From NCBI GenBank assembly GCA_012729535.1, contig JAAYCY010000031.1, forward strand, positions 1 through 64,000: DNA of 64,000 nucleotides. The letters are read 5' to 3'. The translations under genes and the position numbers were made by a program. The stretch comes from Methanomicrobiales archaeon. GTDB lineage: Archaea; Halobacteriota; Methanomicrobia; Methanomicrobiales; Methanospirillaceae. The notes below the pieces were generated by a model. That model saw only the letters and a list, made by a program, of their open reading frames with translations, did no database searches and had not been told where the DNA came from. Below, one piece after another: positions 25,213 to 33,322 of the stretch. Position 1 is the first letter of the stretch. Every line of letters starts with the position of its first letter.

Positions 25213-26337
25213 TCATTCGCCATCTTCCGACGGATTATATCGTTCAAATGTACCGTTTCGAACAATTTTTAACTCAATGGGATAAAAGGCCACCTGGTTT
25301 TCATCAAACCGGACTTCCCCAAGTGATCCGGGGTACTGGTTTTCTGTAAACCAGGGTAAGAGGCATTCTTTATCATTCCCACACGACTGAACTGCATCAT
25401 AGAGGATTTTCATGGCATCATAACCTTCAGCCCCGTAAAATGTTGCTTCTTCCCCATATTTTTCACGGTACCGAAAAAAGAACGGTTCAGATCTATTCAG
25501 GGCAGGAGTGGTAAAAATCAGGCCTTCTGAAGCCGGGGATTTAAGAAGGGTATTCCATTCAATGACCCGTGTTCCGACAAGCGGAGCAGAGATGTCATTA
25601 TTTCGTATCATTTCCGCAACGGTTAACGCTTCAGACATACTCAGGACCAGTATTACATCCGGATTGCTATCCCTGACCTTTGTAATGTTCAGACTATCTG
25701 GCAGGTCATTTGGATTGTACACCACCACATCCGCAATTTTTTCAGGCATGAGGGATTGTAATGCACGAACGTATCCATATGCATAATCATGGTCTCCGCC
25801 CAGAATGGTAATCCGGTCGTACCGGTCAAGGTATTCAGCAAGGACGGGGGATTCCTGTTCCACTCCCGGAGTAAAACGAACCAGGTTGTCATGGTTGCGA
25901 CTTTGGTTTATAACCGCAGATCCAAGAGCGATATGAACTGATCCTGCATCTGCTGCATCCGGGTATACAACATTTGTTGTCCAGCTGGCTACGGTAACGA
26001 CGATGGAACTATGAGGATAAGAAGTTTTCAGCGTGTTCCATGCAGATAATGCCGTCGTTGCATTACTTCCGGCATCGATTACAACTGGCAGGAGGAAGGA
26101 ACCAGGATTGTCTTCCTGTACCATCTCAAAAGCCCTTTCATATTCTTCTCCGATATCTGATACAAAACCACTCTGCATCAGCAGAATTCCAACCGGTATT
26201 TGTTCGGGTTCGGACAAAAATGAGGCATTTGATGTAACATTAAGAGGATTTTCCTCCATATTCATTGCTGATGAGAGAAAACACAGGGAGATACAGAATA
26301 TACAAAAAAGGGCGAGCCTATACGAATTACGAAACAT
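25213..26337 (-). CDS. Extracellular ligand-binding protein (type I periplasmic-binding fold)
   Basis: 374 residues with a signal peptide (LALFCIFCISLCFLSSAM). The mature part matches the branched-chain amino-acid-type receptor fold: IPVGILLMQSGFVSDIGEEYERAFEMV at the first strand-helix, then SIVVTVASWTTNVVYP, ITILGGDHDYAYGYVRAL and DVILVLSMSEALTVAEMI. No ABC permease or ATPase gene is nearby, so it may act as a stand-alone sensor or binding protein. The ligand is unknown. The frame is complete. Confidence 0.85.
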   Translation of the reverse strand: MFRNSYRLALFCIFCISLCFLSSAMNMEENPLNVTSNASFLSEPEQIPVGILLMQSGFVSDIGEEYERAFEMVQEDNPGSFLLPVVIDAGSNATTALSAWNTLKTSYPHSSIVVTVASWTTNVVYPDAADAGSVHIALGSAVINQSRNHDNLVRFTPGVEQESPVLAEYLDRYDRITILGGDHDYAYGYVRALQSLMPEKIADVVVYNPNDLPDSLNITKVRDSNPDVILVLSMSEALTVAEMIRNNDISAPLVGTRVIEWNTLLKSPASEGLIFTTPALNRSEPFFFRYREKYGEEATFYGAEGYDAMKILYDAVQSCGNDKECLLPWFTENQYPGSLGEVRFDENQVAFYPIELKIVRNGTFERYNPSEDGE

Positions 26338-26610
26338 CTCACATACATATATGTCAATAAAAGTTAATTTTTGTTGTGGATTCCGGATATAGGAATCCCG
26401 GTAATTTTTAATCGCTTCATATCAGTAATGACCATCCTCCGACTCCTGCCATTCAATCATCTGTCTGGTGAGAAAGGACTCGTATTCACCATGGCAGTTC
26501 TTCCTTTCGTGTGAATCTGAAATAGTGGTATAGACGCCTCTGGTATTCTGATCCCACAAATCTCAAATAAAATAACGGAAAAGGTCAAAAGAGACAAAAA
26601 ATCAGTCCTG

Positions 26611-26952
26611 TCATTCCTGCCCACATCCACATGAAGACCCTTCTGTCCCACCACCACAGCAGGACCCGGCATCACCACCACAACTGCACTCCCCGCTATC
26701 CATATCTTTTCCCCGTAAAGCGGCACTAATCATCGCCCAGGCACACCCGACTCCGCTCTCAACCTCAATTGCCTGGACCGGACAATTCAGGGCACAGGCA
26801 CCACACTCCATGCAACGGGTCTTTTCTGTAAGTTTCACCTGGCCCCCAATTTCAGAAAAAACTCCGTGTGGACAGACCTCTGTGCATCGTTTGCAGTTGA
26901 TACATCTATCCTCGTGAAACTGCAGAGTATTTTGAGTATACGAATTAAACAT
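26611..26952 (-). CDS. hgcB: HgcB, ferredoxin of mercury methylation
   Basis: 113 residues with two 4Fe-4S motifs: CINCKRCTEVCP and CMECGACALNCPV. The second is the diagnostic HgcB motif. The protein ends in a Cys-rich tail (CSCGGDAGSCCGGG... CGCGQE); HgcB proteins have a C-terminal Cys pair thought to hold Hg(II), and here the tail is richer than usual. It supplies low-potential electrons to reduce the corrinoid of HgcA. The ATG shares one base with the hgcA stop (TGATG). The longer open frame upstream lies inside hgcA and is not used. Confidence 0.95.
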   Translation of the reverse strand: MFNSYTQNTLQFHEDRCINCKRCTEVCPHGVFSEIGGQVKLTEKTRCMECGACALNCPVQAIEVESGVGCAWAMISAALRGKDMDSGECSCGGDAGSCCGGGTEGSSCGCGQE

Positions 26953-27986
26953 CAGATAACTCCTGTCAGGCGGGATATTCCAAGAGCAATCCCGATAATT
27001 CCTCCAAGACCAACCATCCCGGTCATGATCGGAATATACCGGAAGATCTCCTTTTTCACTCCGGTCCTTGACGTGAACGGTGTGGATCCGGTGAAATTCA
27101 GGGCCAGATATCCAACAACCGGGGGGATAATCAGGAGAGGGACAGTAGCACCGGCATATAATGCCCACAGAGGAAGACCTGAGGTACCTGCATATGTTAT
27201 TGAGAAGGGAATTGCACAGATTCCTCCCAAAATCAGCCCTTTCATCGAGAAATCTTTGGTTGGAAGGAAGGGTAATAGAAGGGGGAACAGGACAGTGCCG
27301 GCAAGGACTGCAGTAATTGCAGCAAGAGCAGCGACATATCCGGCCAAAAACCAGAGAATGATCGGTACAATAACTGCCGGCAGAGCAATATGGACCAGCT
27401 CTATCGGTGCCAGAACAAGACGATCCTTCACCGGAAAGGTAATCCGGCGCATTTCAGGAGTTGCTTTTCCCATCTTCAGATATTCAGGGAGAGAAAAAGC
27501 CCGGACCGGACCATATTGAACCGTAAAACCACTCCGTCGTTTCACTTCATGAGCAGCAATCCCAGGAGCTCCAAGCTCGGGAACGATAATAGTGCGGTGC
27601 GTGACAACCTGTCCAAGGGCAGTAGATTCAATTCGCCTGACCAGTTCATCAGTTCCAAATGTTCCTTTTCCCGCTGCACACCAGACATTAATTCCCTTCG
27701 TATCAAGTACGAGAATATATGCATCGATTCCTTTGAGGTTTGACCGGAGAGCATCAAAACTGAGTGTATAGTTTGCAGATGCAAAGACCAAAGAATCAGC
27801 AGTCGGATTGCCGAGTTGATACAGTCCGGGTGTTACCCGGTGTCCTGACCGATTGAATCCCCACCTTGCAAGGAAATGATCAATCCGGTTTTTAGTCGTT
27901 ATTTTACTATTTACTGGAAAAATATCACAGGAACAGGGAGAAAAAGTATTCTGACATGAACAGCAGCATGGAGATGATGAACTCAT
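26952..27986 (-). CDS. hgcA: HgcA, corrinoid protein of mercury methylation
   Basis: 344 residues. The cap-helix motif NVWCAAGKGTFG at 100-111 contains Cys103, the expected lower ligand of the cobalt; N(V/I)WCA(A/G)GK is the accepted HgcA signature. An N-terminal corrinoid-binding domain (to about 165) is followed by five membrane helices (VHIALPAVIVPIILWFLAG, LAAITAVLAGTVLFPLLL, LILGGICAIPFSITYAG, ALYAGATVPLLIIPPVVGYLAL, MTGMVGLGGIIGIALGI). It transfers a methyl group to Hg(II), giving methylmercury. The N-terminus has an unusual Cys cluster (PCCCSCQNTFSPCSC). The order is AbrB-like gene, hgcA, hgcB on one strand with almost no spacing. Confidence 0.96.
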   Translation of the reverse strand: MSSSSPCCCSCQNTFSPCSCDIFPVNSKITTKNRIDHFLARWGFNRSGHRVTPGLYQLGNPTADSLVFASANYTLSFDALRSNLKGIDAYILVLDTKGINVWCAAGKGTFGTDELVRRIESTALGQVVTHRTIIVPELGAPGIAAHEVKRRSGFTVQYGPVRAFSLPEYLKMGKATPEMRRITFPVKDRLVLAPIELVHIALPAVIVPIILWFLAGYVAALAAITAVLAGTVLFPLLLPFLPTKDFSMKGLILGGICAIPFSITYAGTSGLPLWALYAGATVPLLIIPPVVGYLALNFTGSTPFTSRTGVKKEIFRYIPIMTGMVGLGGIIGIALGISRLTGVI

Positions 27987-27989
27987 ATA

Positions 27990-28307
27990 TTACGCTCCGG
28001 TGTCGTTCATTAGAGGAGTGAGAACTTCTTTGACCATTCCACTCAGTCGTTCCGTTTTTATGAGTGCGATACAGCAGATGCTTCCATCCTTCTCCCAACT
28101 GACCAGGGCAAGTTTGTCACCCGGTTTTATTTCTGCACGTTCCCGGATATCTTTTGGGAGTACTATCTGGCCCCGCTCATCTACTGTAAGGACCGCTTCA
28201 ACGGTGCATCCGGCCCTCGGATGACAATCGCAAGATAAATCATCAGAAAAAGATTTCTCCTCAGTTTTCCCTTTGCCCATAAATTTCCCTTTATTGTTTA
28301 CATTCAT
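27990..28307 (-). CDS. AbrB-like HgcAB-associated protein
   Basis: 105 residues. The core is an AbrB/SpoVT swapped-hairpin domain: EAVLTVDERGQIVLPKDIRERAEIKPGDKLALVSW. A CDCHPRAGC motif precedes it and SICCIAL falls within it, so it is Cys-rich for a DNA-binding AbrB protein. It ends three bases before hgcA. Proteins of this type are found next to hgcAB in methanogens and other anaerobes and are called HgcAB-associated protein (HgcC) in some annotations. A regulator that senses Hg(II) through its cysteines is a plausible inference, not shown. Confidence 0.82.
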   Translation of the reverse strand: MNVNNKGKFMGKGKTEEKSFSDDLSCDCHPRAGCTVEAVLTVDERGQIVLPKDIRERAEIKPGDKLALVSWEKDGSICCIALIKTERLSGMVKEVLTPLMNDTGA

Positions 28308-28377
28308 ATCATATATTACTATCAGAAAAATCCGAATTTTCTGAAAAATTTACCAAACTTATAAAATATCCAGTTGA

Positions 28378-28470
28378 TAGATTACCAATCATATCAGAGG
28401 GAACCAGATATCTGTCAAGGACAAGTTACCGACTGGCAATGTTGTTTCGGAATCAGGAACCATATATCCC
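28378..28470 (-). pseudogene. Short duplicated fragment of the DUF2202 gene
   Basis: About 40 bases here (CCAATCATATCAGAGGGAAC and onward) match 24531-24570 inside the DUF2202 gene with two or three differences, and weaker similarity continues for another 40 bases. The fragment encodes no complete domain. It is a relic of a duplicated or recombined copy, just downstream of the YjbQ gene. Confidence 0.6.
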
Positions 28471-28490
28471 TCGTGATACTTTCATTGGAT

Positions 28491-28892
28491 TTACTCACCA
28501 GTTATCCCGACAAGGACATGGCGGATTCTCGAACCGTCAAATTCGCAAAAATAGATTCCCTGCCAGGTTCCAAGGGCCAGCCGGCCATCGATTAGCGGTA
28601 CATTCAGAGAAAATCCCATTAGCGATGCTTTGATATGAGCGTCGGAATTTCCTTCAGCATGCCGGTAATCTCCGGTCGCCGGAACCAGTCGGGTTAGCCC
28701 GGTGAGGATATCCCGCACAACATCCGGATCGGCATTTTCGTTGATTGTAAGGCCTGCTGTCGTATGTTGCACATAAACATGGCATACACCATCTTGAATT
28801 CCTGATTTCTTAACTTCCTCTGATATCCGGTCTGTAATCTCTATGAGCTGAGTTCTTGAACTGGTTTTTACATCTATTCTTGTCCATTTCAT
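28491..28892 (-). CDS. YjbQ/UPF0047-family protein
   Basis: 133 residues starting MKWTRIDVKTSSRTQL. Family motifs are CHVYVQHTTAGLTINENADPDV, DYRHAEGNSDAHIKASLMG, LALGTWQGIYFCEFDG and RHVLVGI. The bacterial relative YjbQ has a weak thiamine-phosphate synthase activity; the true role is unknown. The start at 28892 follows a GGTGAT Shine-Dalgarno; the frame is open to 28946. The length is normal for the family. It is not obviously in an operon with its neighbours. Confidence 0.9.
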   Translation of the reverse strand: MKWTRIDVKTSSRTQLIEITDRISEEVKKSGIQDGVCHVYVQHTTAGLTINENADPDVVRDILTGLTRLVPATGDYRHAEGNSDAHIKASLMGFSLNVPLIDGRLALGTWQGIYFCEFDGSRIRHVLVGITGE

Positions 28893-28973
28893 CTGGATCA
28901 CCATCTGGCCTTGGTTGTCAGGTTTTATAACCTTAACCGATTTCAATCTGAAAATATGTTTCCATACTTCCCG

Positions 28974-29267
28974 TAAAAAGGAGATAGTAAAAAATTACAC
29001 CAATTAAACTGACCGGACACAGGTATATGCCTTACAGTCAGAACCTGTAAGACAGACTTTTACACATGCAGCACCATTATCCGAAGGTTGTAACTCGAAA
29101 TGTGTCTCCACAACCTTTCAAAGCCCCGGTCTGTCGGTAAATCCTTCAACCGGATACAATTAACCCGGTAACAAAAGAGCTTAAAAAAAGAAGACCACAT
29201 ATAGCCCATACCGTAATCCAGGACCAGGATTTCATTCTTTTAGAAAATTACTATCATCACCAAAAAA
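28974..29267. other. Intergenic region with a short hairpin
   Basis: About 290 bases without a gene. CTTACA and TGTAAG around 29032-29052 could pair in a small hairpin. Nothing else was recognised. Confidence 0.25.
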
Positions 29268-30104
29268 TCAGGGAATAGGAACAGGATGTACTCCAAAAAA
29301 TTCTGATGGATCTACAAGGGTTGAAGATGTATCCAGCCTGCTATTTTCTGCAGACAGCTCTGGAATAAAATCTGAAGCACTATCTATTAGATTTAATCCA
29401 TAGGTAACAGGAATAGTAACCGATGCACGTGATTTCTGGTTACAAAGACGATCTTGCAGTACAACAAACACAAATGGTGGAGCAGTTGTCCCGTAGGGAA
29501 CTGAAAACCACAGGTTTTGTAGTTCTAAAGGATTATTGAGGGCACAAAACCCATAGAGATAATCTCCGGAATTTGTGTAGATACTAACCCATGTACGTGA
29601 AGAATTGATGTTTTTCCCACATGGAGGAAGGTCTGGAGAAGCAACAAACAGATCGGTGGAATAATCCTGATAATTAGTAACCGATAGGTAATACCCGGTA
29701 TATTTGTTGCCATCTGAACCGATATAATTATCTGATTTTACATAAGACAGCACTGGATCAACAAGGGTGCTATTACACCCGGGCTCCACATCTTCAACCG
29801 TATATTTTAATCCACTAATACAATTCTTGTCAGTAACCGGATCCGGAACATCGTTCTTCAACCAGCACCGGGCATTTCTGCTCTGGACACCTGGTTTCAC
29901 ATAGGTATAAGCCAGGCATTCTGAATCATTATAACAGACATCCCTGCATTCACAGGGATTGGGATTTTTTAGTTCGAAATTTTTGTAATCCATTCCCATT
30001 CGGTCAGTATTGATTTCCATGCGAGGATCTATACATTCTTCTGCCCCTGCACAAAAAATAACAACACTAATAATTAATAATACGAAAATCATGTAATTCT
30101 TCAT
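29268..30104 (-). CDS. Secreted PAN/apple-domain-like protein A
   Basis: 278 residues: signal peptide (MKNYMIFVLLIISVVIFCAG), then a PAN/apple-like module at about 22-100 (EINTDRMGMDYKNFEL, CECRDVCYNDSECLAYTYVKPG, ARCWLKNDVPDP, NCISGLKY) with the usual Cys pairs. The C-terminal 170 residues are beta-rich (YIGSDGNKYTGYYLSVTNY, WVSIYTNSGDYLYGFCAL) and of unknown type. PAN modules bind proteins or carbohydrates outside cells. The adjacent upstream gene encodes the same kind of PAN module, so the two are tandem relatives in one unit. The ATG at 30104 fits the signal peptide; the frame is open further upstream, inside the neighbour. Confidence 0.72.
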   Translation of the reverse strand: MKNYMIFVLLIISVVIFCAGAEECIDPRMEINTDRMGMDYKNFELKNPNPCECRDVCYNDSECLAYTYVKPGVQSRNARCWLKNDVPDPVTDKNCISGLKYTVEDVEPGCNSTLVDPVLSYVKSDNYIGSDGNKYTGYYLSVTNYQDYSTDLFVASPDLPPCGKNINSSRTWVSIYTNSGDYLYGFCALNNPLELQNLWFSVPYGTTAPPFVFVVLQDRLCNQKSRASVTIPVTYGLNLIDSASDFIPELSAENSRLDTSSTLVDPSEFFGVHPVPIP

Positions 30105-30121
30105 AGTAATCATCCTAAAAA

Positions 30122-30754
30122 TTATGTACCAAGTTCCACCCCTTTCAAAACGACGGCCTGGAATGATGTTGAATATACCAGTAACTTTTTGTAATACGGA
30201 CTTGGGGGGAAACAGGTATTCTCCCAATGGATAATAATCCCGTTATTCCATTGATCTTTACTGATTCCAGGGAAATATTCCGAAACCATATATGAACCGG
30301 CTTTTGAATCTGTCGTTGAAAAAGGAAAAACTGTTGTTGAAATAAGTGCTGTAGAATATTGGTTGTTCTCCGACTTCAGACCGGATATGCAACAAATATC
30401 ATTTTTTGGATCGGGAACTCCATTTTTAAGCCAGCTTACCGGATTATCTCCCTGTATTCCAGGTCTGACATAGGTATATACCCTGCACTCCGGATTTTCC
30501 ATACATGCCTGTGCACATAATGAATAATCGTCATTTGGATTCATTTTAAAATGACTGTTATCCATTCCCTGCCGGTCAGTATTTTCCTCGGTTGAATACG
30601 TATCATCACAAAAAGCCCCTGAAGGAATTATCGGGATAACCATGATTGTAAAAAAGAACACCAATATTGGTTTTTTACCATATGAAGGGAAAATGCTTCG
30701 GAATAAACGATTCCAATACCTACCGTAATGGTCTAAAAACATTTTACCCCTCAT
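30122..30754 (-). CDS. Secreted PAN/apple-domain-like protein B
   Basis: About 210 residues. A basic N-terminus precedes a hydrophobic segment (ILVFFFTIMVIPIIPSGAF), then the PAN-like module (EENTDRQGMDNSHFKM, SLCAQACMENPECRVYTYVRPG, SWLKNGVPDPKNDICCISGL) and a C-terminal beta part. The Cys before WLKN found in the neighbour is Ser here, so one disulfide may be lost. The exact start is uncertain; ATGs at 30808, 30754 and 30742 are all in frame, and I prefer 30754 or 30742 for the export signal. Confidence 0.65.
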   Translation of the reverse strand: MRGKMFLDHYGRYWNRLFRSIFPSYGKKPILVFFFTIMVIPIIPSGAFCDDTYSTEENTDRQGMDNSHFKMNPNDDYSLCAQACMENPECRVYTYVRPGIQGDNPVSWLKNGVPDPKNDICCISGLKSENNQYSTALISTTVFPFSTTDSKAGSYMVSEYFPGISKDQWNNGIIIHWENTCFPPSPYYKKLLVYSTSFQAVVLKGVELGT

Positions 30755-31053
30755 GAAAACTGGTATCGGTTCGGGATATAATAAAAATATGCCATTCGGG
30801 TTTGCCATGCAATATAAATGACGTAATTATCAAGAATATCGCCGCTTTTATTTCTGAACCGGGAGAGAAAAAACAAATCATTCTTACATAGCTATTGGTG
30901 ATTCAGGTTATGTTAACAAATGAATAAAATCGCCGGATATACCCATACTATGAAAAAATTAATTGCTATTATGAGATTTTTTTTGTGTTTCTACCATATC
31001 TAAATGACGACGTGCCTAAAATATAAATATTATAATTGTTGTTATAACTGATT

Positions 31054-31233
31054 ATGGGATCAGCAAGAGAACATTTTGGACATGATCCAAGAGCGGCAGG
31101 CAGACAAGCAGCGAAAGATATGAAAGAGGGAAGAATAGACAAGAATGAACTAAAGGCACGGTATGAAGATGCAAAATTTATTGGGTGTGGTGAAGACTTT
31201 AAAGAAGGATATGGAGAAGAAGCAACTAAGTAA
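31054..31233 (+). CDS. Small charged conserved-looking protein
   Basis: 59 residues, MGSAREHFGHDPRAAGRQAAKDMKEGRIDKNELKARYEDAKF... GCGEDFKEGYGEEATK. A TATA-like AAATATAAATATTAT lies 25-37 bases before the ATG, fitting a leaderless archaeal transcript. The composition is soluble and helical, with no membrane segment. I do not recognise the family. The promoter placement and clean frame support a real gene. Confidence 0.6.
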   Translation: MGSAREHFGHDPRAAGRQAAKDMKEGRIDKNELKARYEDAKFIGCGEDFKEGYGEEATK

Positions 31234-31461
31234 TAATATCTATTTTTGCTTTTTTTAAGTTTAAGTGCGAATTATGGTTATGAATAAAAAACCATGACTA
31301 TTACAAAAATATTTTTTTAGCCCTTCATCTTACAGCTCCATGGATATCATTACAATACTACTCCTTTGGTATTGTCAACATAAATTCATTACCCACTTTT
31401 AAAGATAAAGAGTGCAAACATTTATTTAATATAAACCGAGATTACGTGTGAGGGCATTACC

Positions 31462-31926
31462 ATGGGATCTTATGAATTATCATCTGTCATAGGCGATATA
31501 AAACGTGCAATTCAACATTCAGTCATGGGATCAGGGCTTAATGTGAAAAAAATCGATCTTGAAATCAAAAATGTTTTAGAGAAATCCGCAAATGGAAAAC
31601 TTGAGTTCAAACCATTAAACGTGAACATATCAGGAGAAGTCAAGGAAGAGGATATTCAGACCATTTGTATCTCTCTCAAACCTGATATAGATGAAGTCAC
31701 TCTCATGGGATACAAGGATATTCCATCACAATTAGCAGAAGCAGTAGCACTCATTAAGAAAGCCATTCATGAAGCAGCACTAAAGGAACCAAAATTCAAA
31801 CTTGAGAATGCGGTAATTACTCTTCAGTTTCAGATAACCAAAGAGGGAGAAATTTCCATGATTCTTGGGGCGGGAGGAAGTTCTGCATATTCACACAAGA
31901 TTGTTCTCACCTTAGAGAGTGTATGA
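31462..31926 (+). CDS. Trypco2-like protein (trypsin co-occurring domain)
   Basis: 154 residues beginning MGSYELSSVIGDIKRAIQHSV and showing the pattern of Trypco2 domains: an N-terminal I-x-x-IK-x-A-I helix, a long strand (KKIDLEIKNVLEK), then the same pattern a second time (QLAEAVALIKKAIHEAALKEPKFKLENAVITLQFQI), so there may be a tandem repeat. Trypco domains were predicted as small partners of proteases in bacterial conflict systems. The next gene, overlapping by four bases (ATGA), encodes a peptidase-S8-like protein, which fits that association. The product is cytoplasmic by sequence. The identification rests on pattern memory and needs a profile search. Confidence 0.6.
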   Translation: MGSYELSSVIGDIKRAIQHSVMGSGLNVKKIDLEIKNVLEKSANGKLEFKPLNVNISGEVKEEDIQTICISLKPDIDEVTLMGYKDIPSQLAEAVALIKKAIHEAALKEPKFKLENAVITLQFQITKEGEISMILGAGGSSAYSHKIVLTLESV

Positions 31927-33194
31927 GCTCTCAAGAGGGGACGTTTTCAGTCTATCAATATAATCCCCAGACTTTCACACCCGTTTTTGCTGATCCTACG
32001 ATATTTGTTGGTGAAAGTTTAGCTTTCATCATATGTCCAAAATCATATTCCGGACCTGAAATTCCATATATTCATAAATTTACAGAAAAACCATATTCAT
32101 ATGTTAATTTACTCAAAGGATTGGATTGGATACTTTTGCAGCATCCTGATATCGTACATATCAGTCTTGGACCAGGAAAAATCCAGGATGATGATCCGAT
32201 AAATCTAGCCTTATTAATGTTTTATTTAATGAATATACCGGTAGTAGTTGCAGCAGGCAACAACGGACTTGGGGGCGAAGGAACTTTGCAGGCACTTGCA
32301 ACACATCCCACAATTATTTCCGTTGGTGCAACAGATAAGAACAGAAAAATACTGGATATTTCCAGCAGAGGTCAGGAACATGGCCCAACGGTTACTGTAG
32401 TTACTGACGGGTCATCGAATTCTGATACCTATCCTCCTTCAACCAGCTTTGCTGCACCAAAAGTGACCGGATTGGTTATGTATCTTACATCCTACCTTAA
32501 TTTTTTAATCGCTGAGATATGTGATCTCCAAAAGAATGAAAAATGGAGTTCTCTTATTAATTCACCGATTATTGGTGCTTTGGATACCGGATATGATTCA
32601 AATCTGGCGTTTCATGATAATCTCGAAAAGATTTACTTGAAAAAGGAATACTCCAGTATCCGGATGTTCCGGACAGATAAGGAACGGGAATGGTATACAG
32701 GGTACTCCCTTTTTTTGAGAGCGTGCGGAATCGAAAAAATTAACCCAGTATCACCCGATATTATCAAAAGATGCCTGGAAATATCAGCAAAACCAATACC
32801 CGGAGAAAGTATCCTTGCAATGGGTGCAGGATATATTGATGGTGAATGTGTTGATGAGCTTCTGAACGGAATTACTCCTGAACAGTTAACAAGACTATTA
32901 TTTCCGAATGTATTGAGTGATACCAGATATACTGACCTGGTGCAGGAATGTAACCAGAAATTAGGATTTTTACCGAACACAAAAACACTTGATGCATTAA
33001 AAAATTATATCGGAGCAGGTCACAGATTGGTTGTTGCACGGGTACTGGAAGGGGATGGTCCTCATGGAACGACGGTCCTGAGTAATTTTTCACATATTAT
33101 TTCTCGAAACAGAGGAACTGTTGTAGAAATTGGCGATGGGAATATTGAGGGTGAAAAGATGATTGATATGACAAAATCCCATCAGTACATGTAG
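31923..33194 (+). CDS. Degenerate subtilisin-like (S8) peptidase domain protein
   Basis: 423 residues. Residues 60-200 match the second half of the subtilase fold: DIVHISLGPG, PVVVAAGNNG with the oxyanion Asn near 113, IISVGATDKN, and STSFAAPKVTG with the nucleophile Ser at 175. The spacing Asn-Ser is normal. The first half is too short, and neither the DTG aspartate nor the HGT histidine motif can be found, so proteolysis by the usual triad seems impossible. Residues 205-420 are a C-terminal region of unknown type. There is no signal peptide, so it stays in the cytoplasm. It is coupled to the Trypco2-like gene by ATGA. Confidence 0.75.
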   Translation: MSSQEGTFSVYQYNPQTFTPVFADPTIFVGESLAFIICPKSYSGPEIPYIHKFTEKPYSYVNLLKGLDWILLQHPDIVHISLGPGKIQDDDPINLALLMFYLMNIPVVVAAGNNGLGGEGTLQALATHPTIISVGATDKNRKILDISSRGQEHGPTVTVVTDGSSNSDTYPPSTSFAAPKVTGLVMYLTSYLNFLIAEICDLQKNEKWSSLINSPIIGALDTGYDSNLAFHDNLEKIYLKKEYSSIRMFRTDKEREWYTGYSLFLRACGIEKINPVSPDIIKRCLEISAKPIPGESILAMGAGYIDGECVDELLNGITPEQLTRLLFPNVLSDTRYTDLVQECNQKLGFLPNTKTLDALKNYIGAGHRLVVARVLEGDGPHGTTVLSNFSHIISRNRGTVVEIGDGNIEGEKMIDMTKSHQYM

Positions 33195-33322
33195 ATCCCC
33201 TTTATGCATAGAAATATCATGAAGAATAACCTTTAGGTACCTGTTTATTTTCGAATAATTTTTTATAATGATTAGCCGTTTTCAGGCCCTTTGCCGATGA
33301 CCATATACCAGATCAGACATAC

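Noticed and set aside
26611-27168. Longer start for the ferredoxin gene (27168)
   Set aside because: The extra 72 residues lie in another frame of hgcA; the ATG at 26952 gives the normal HgcB length and a TGATG junction.
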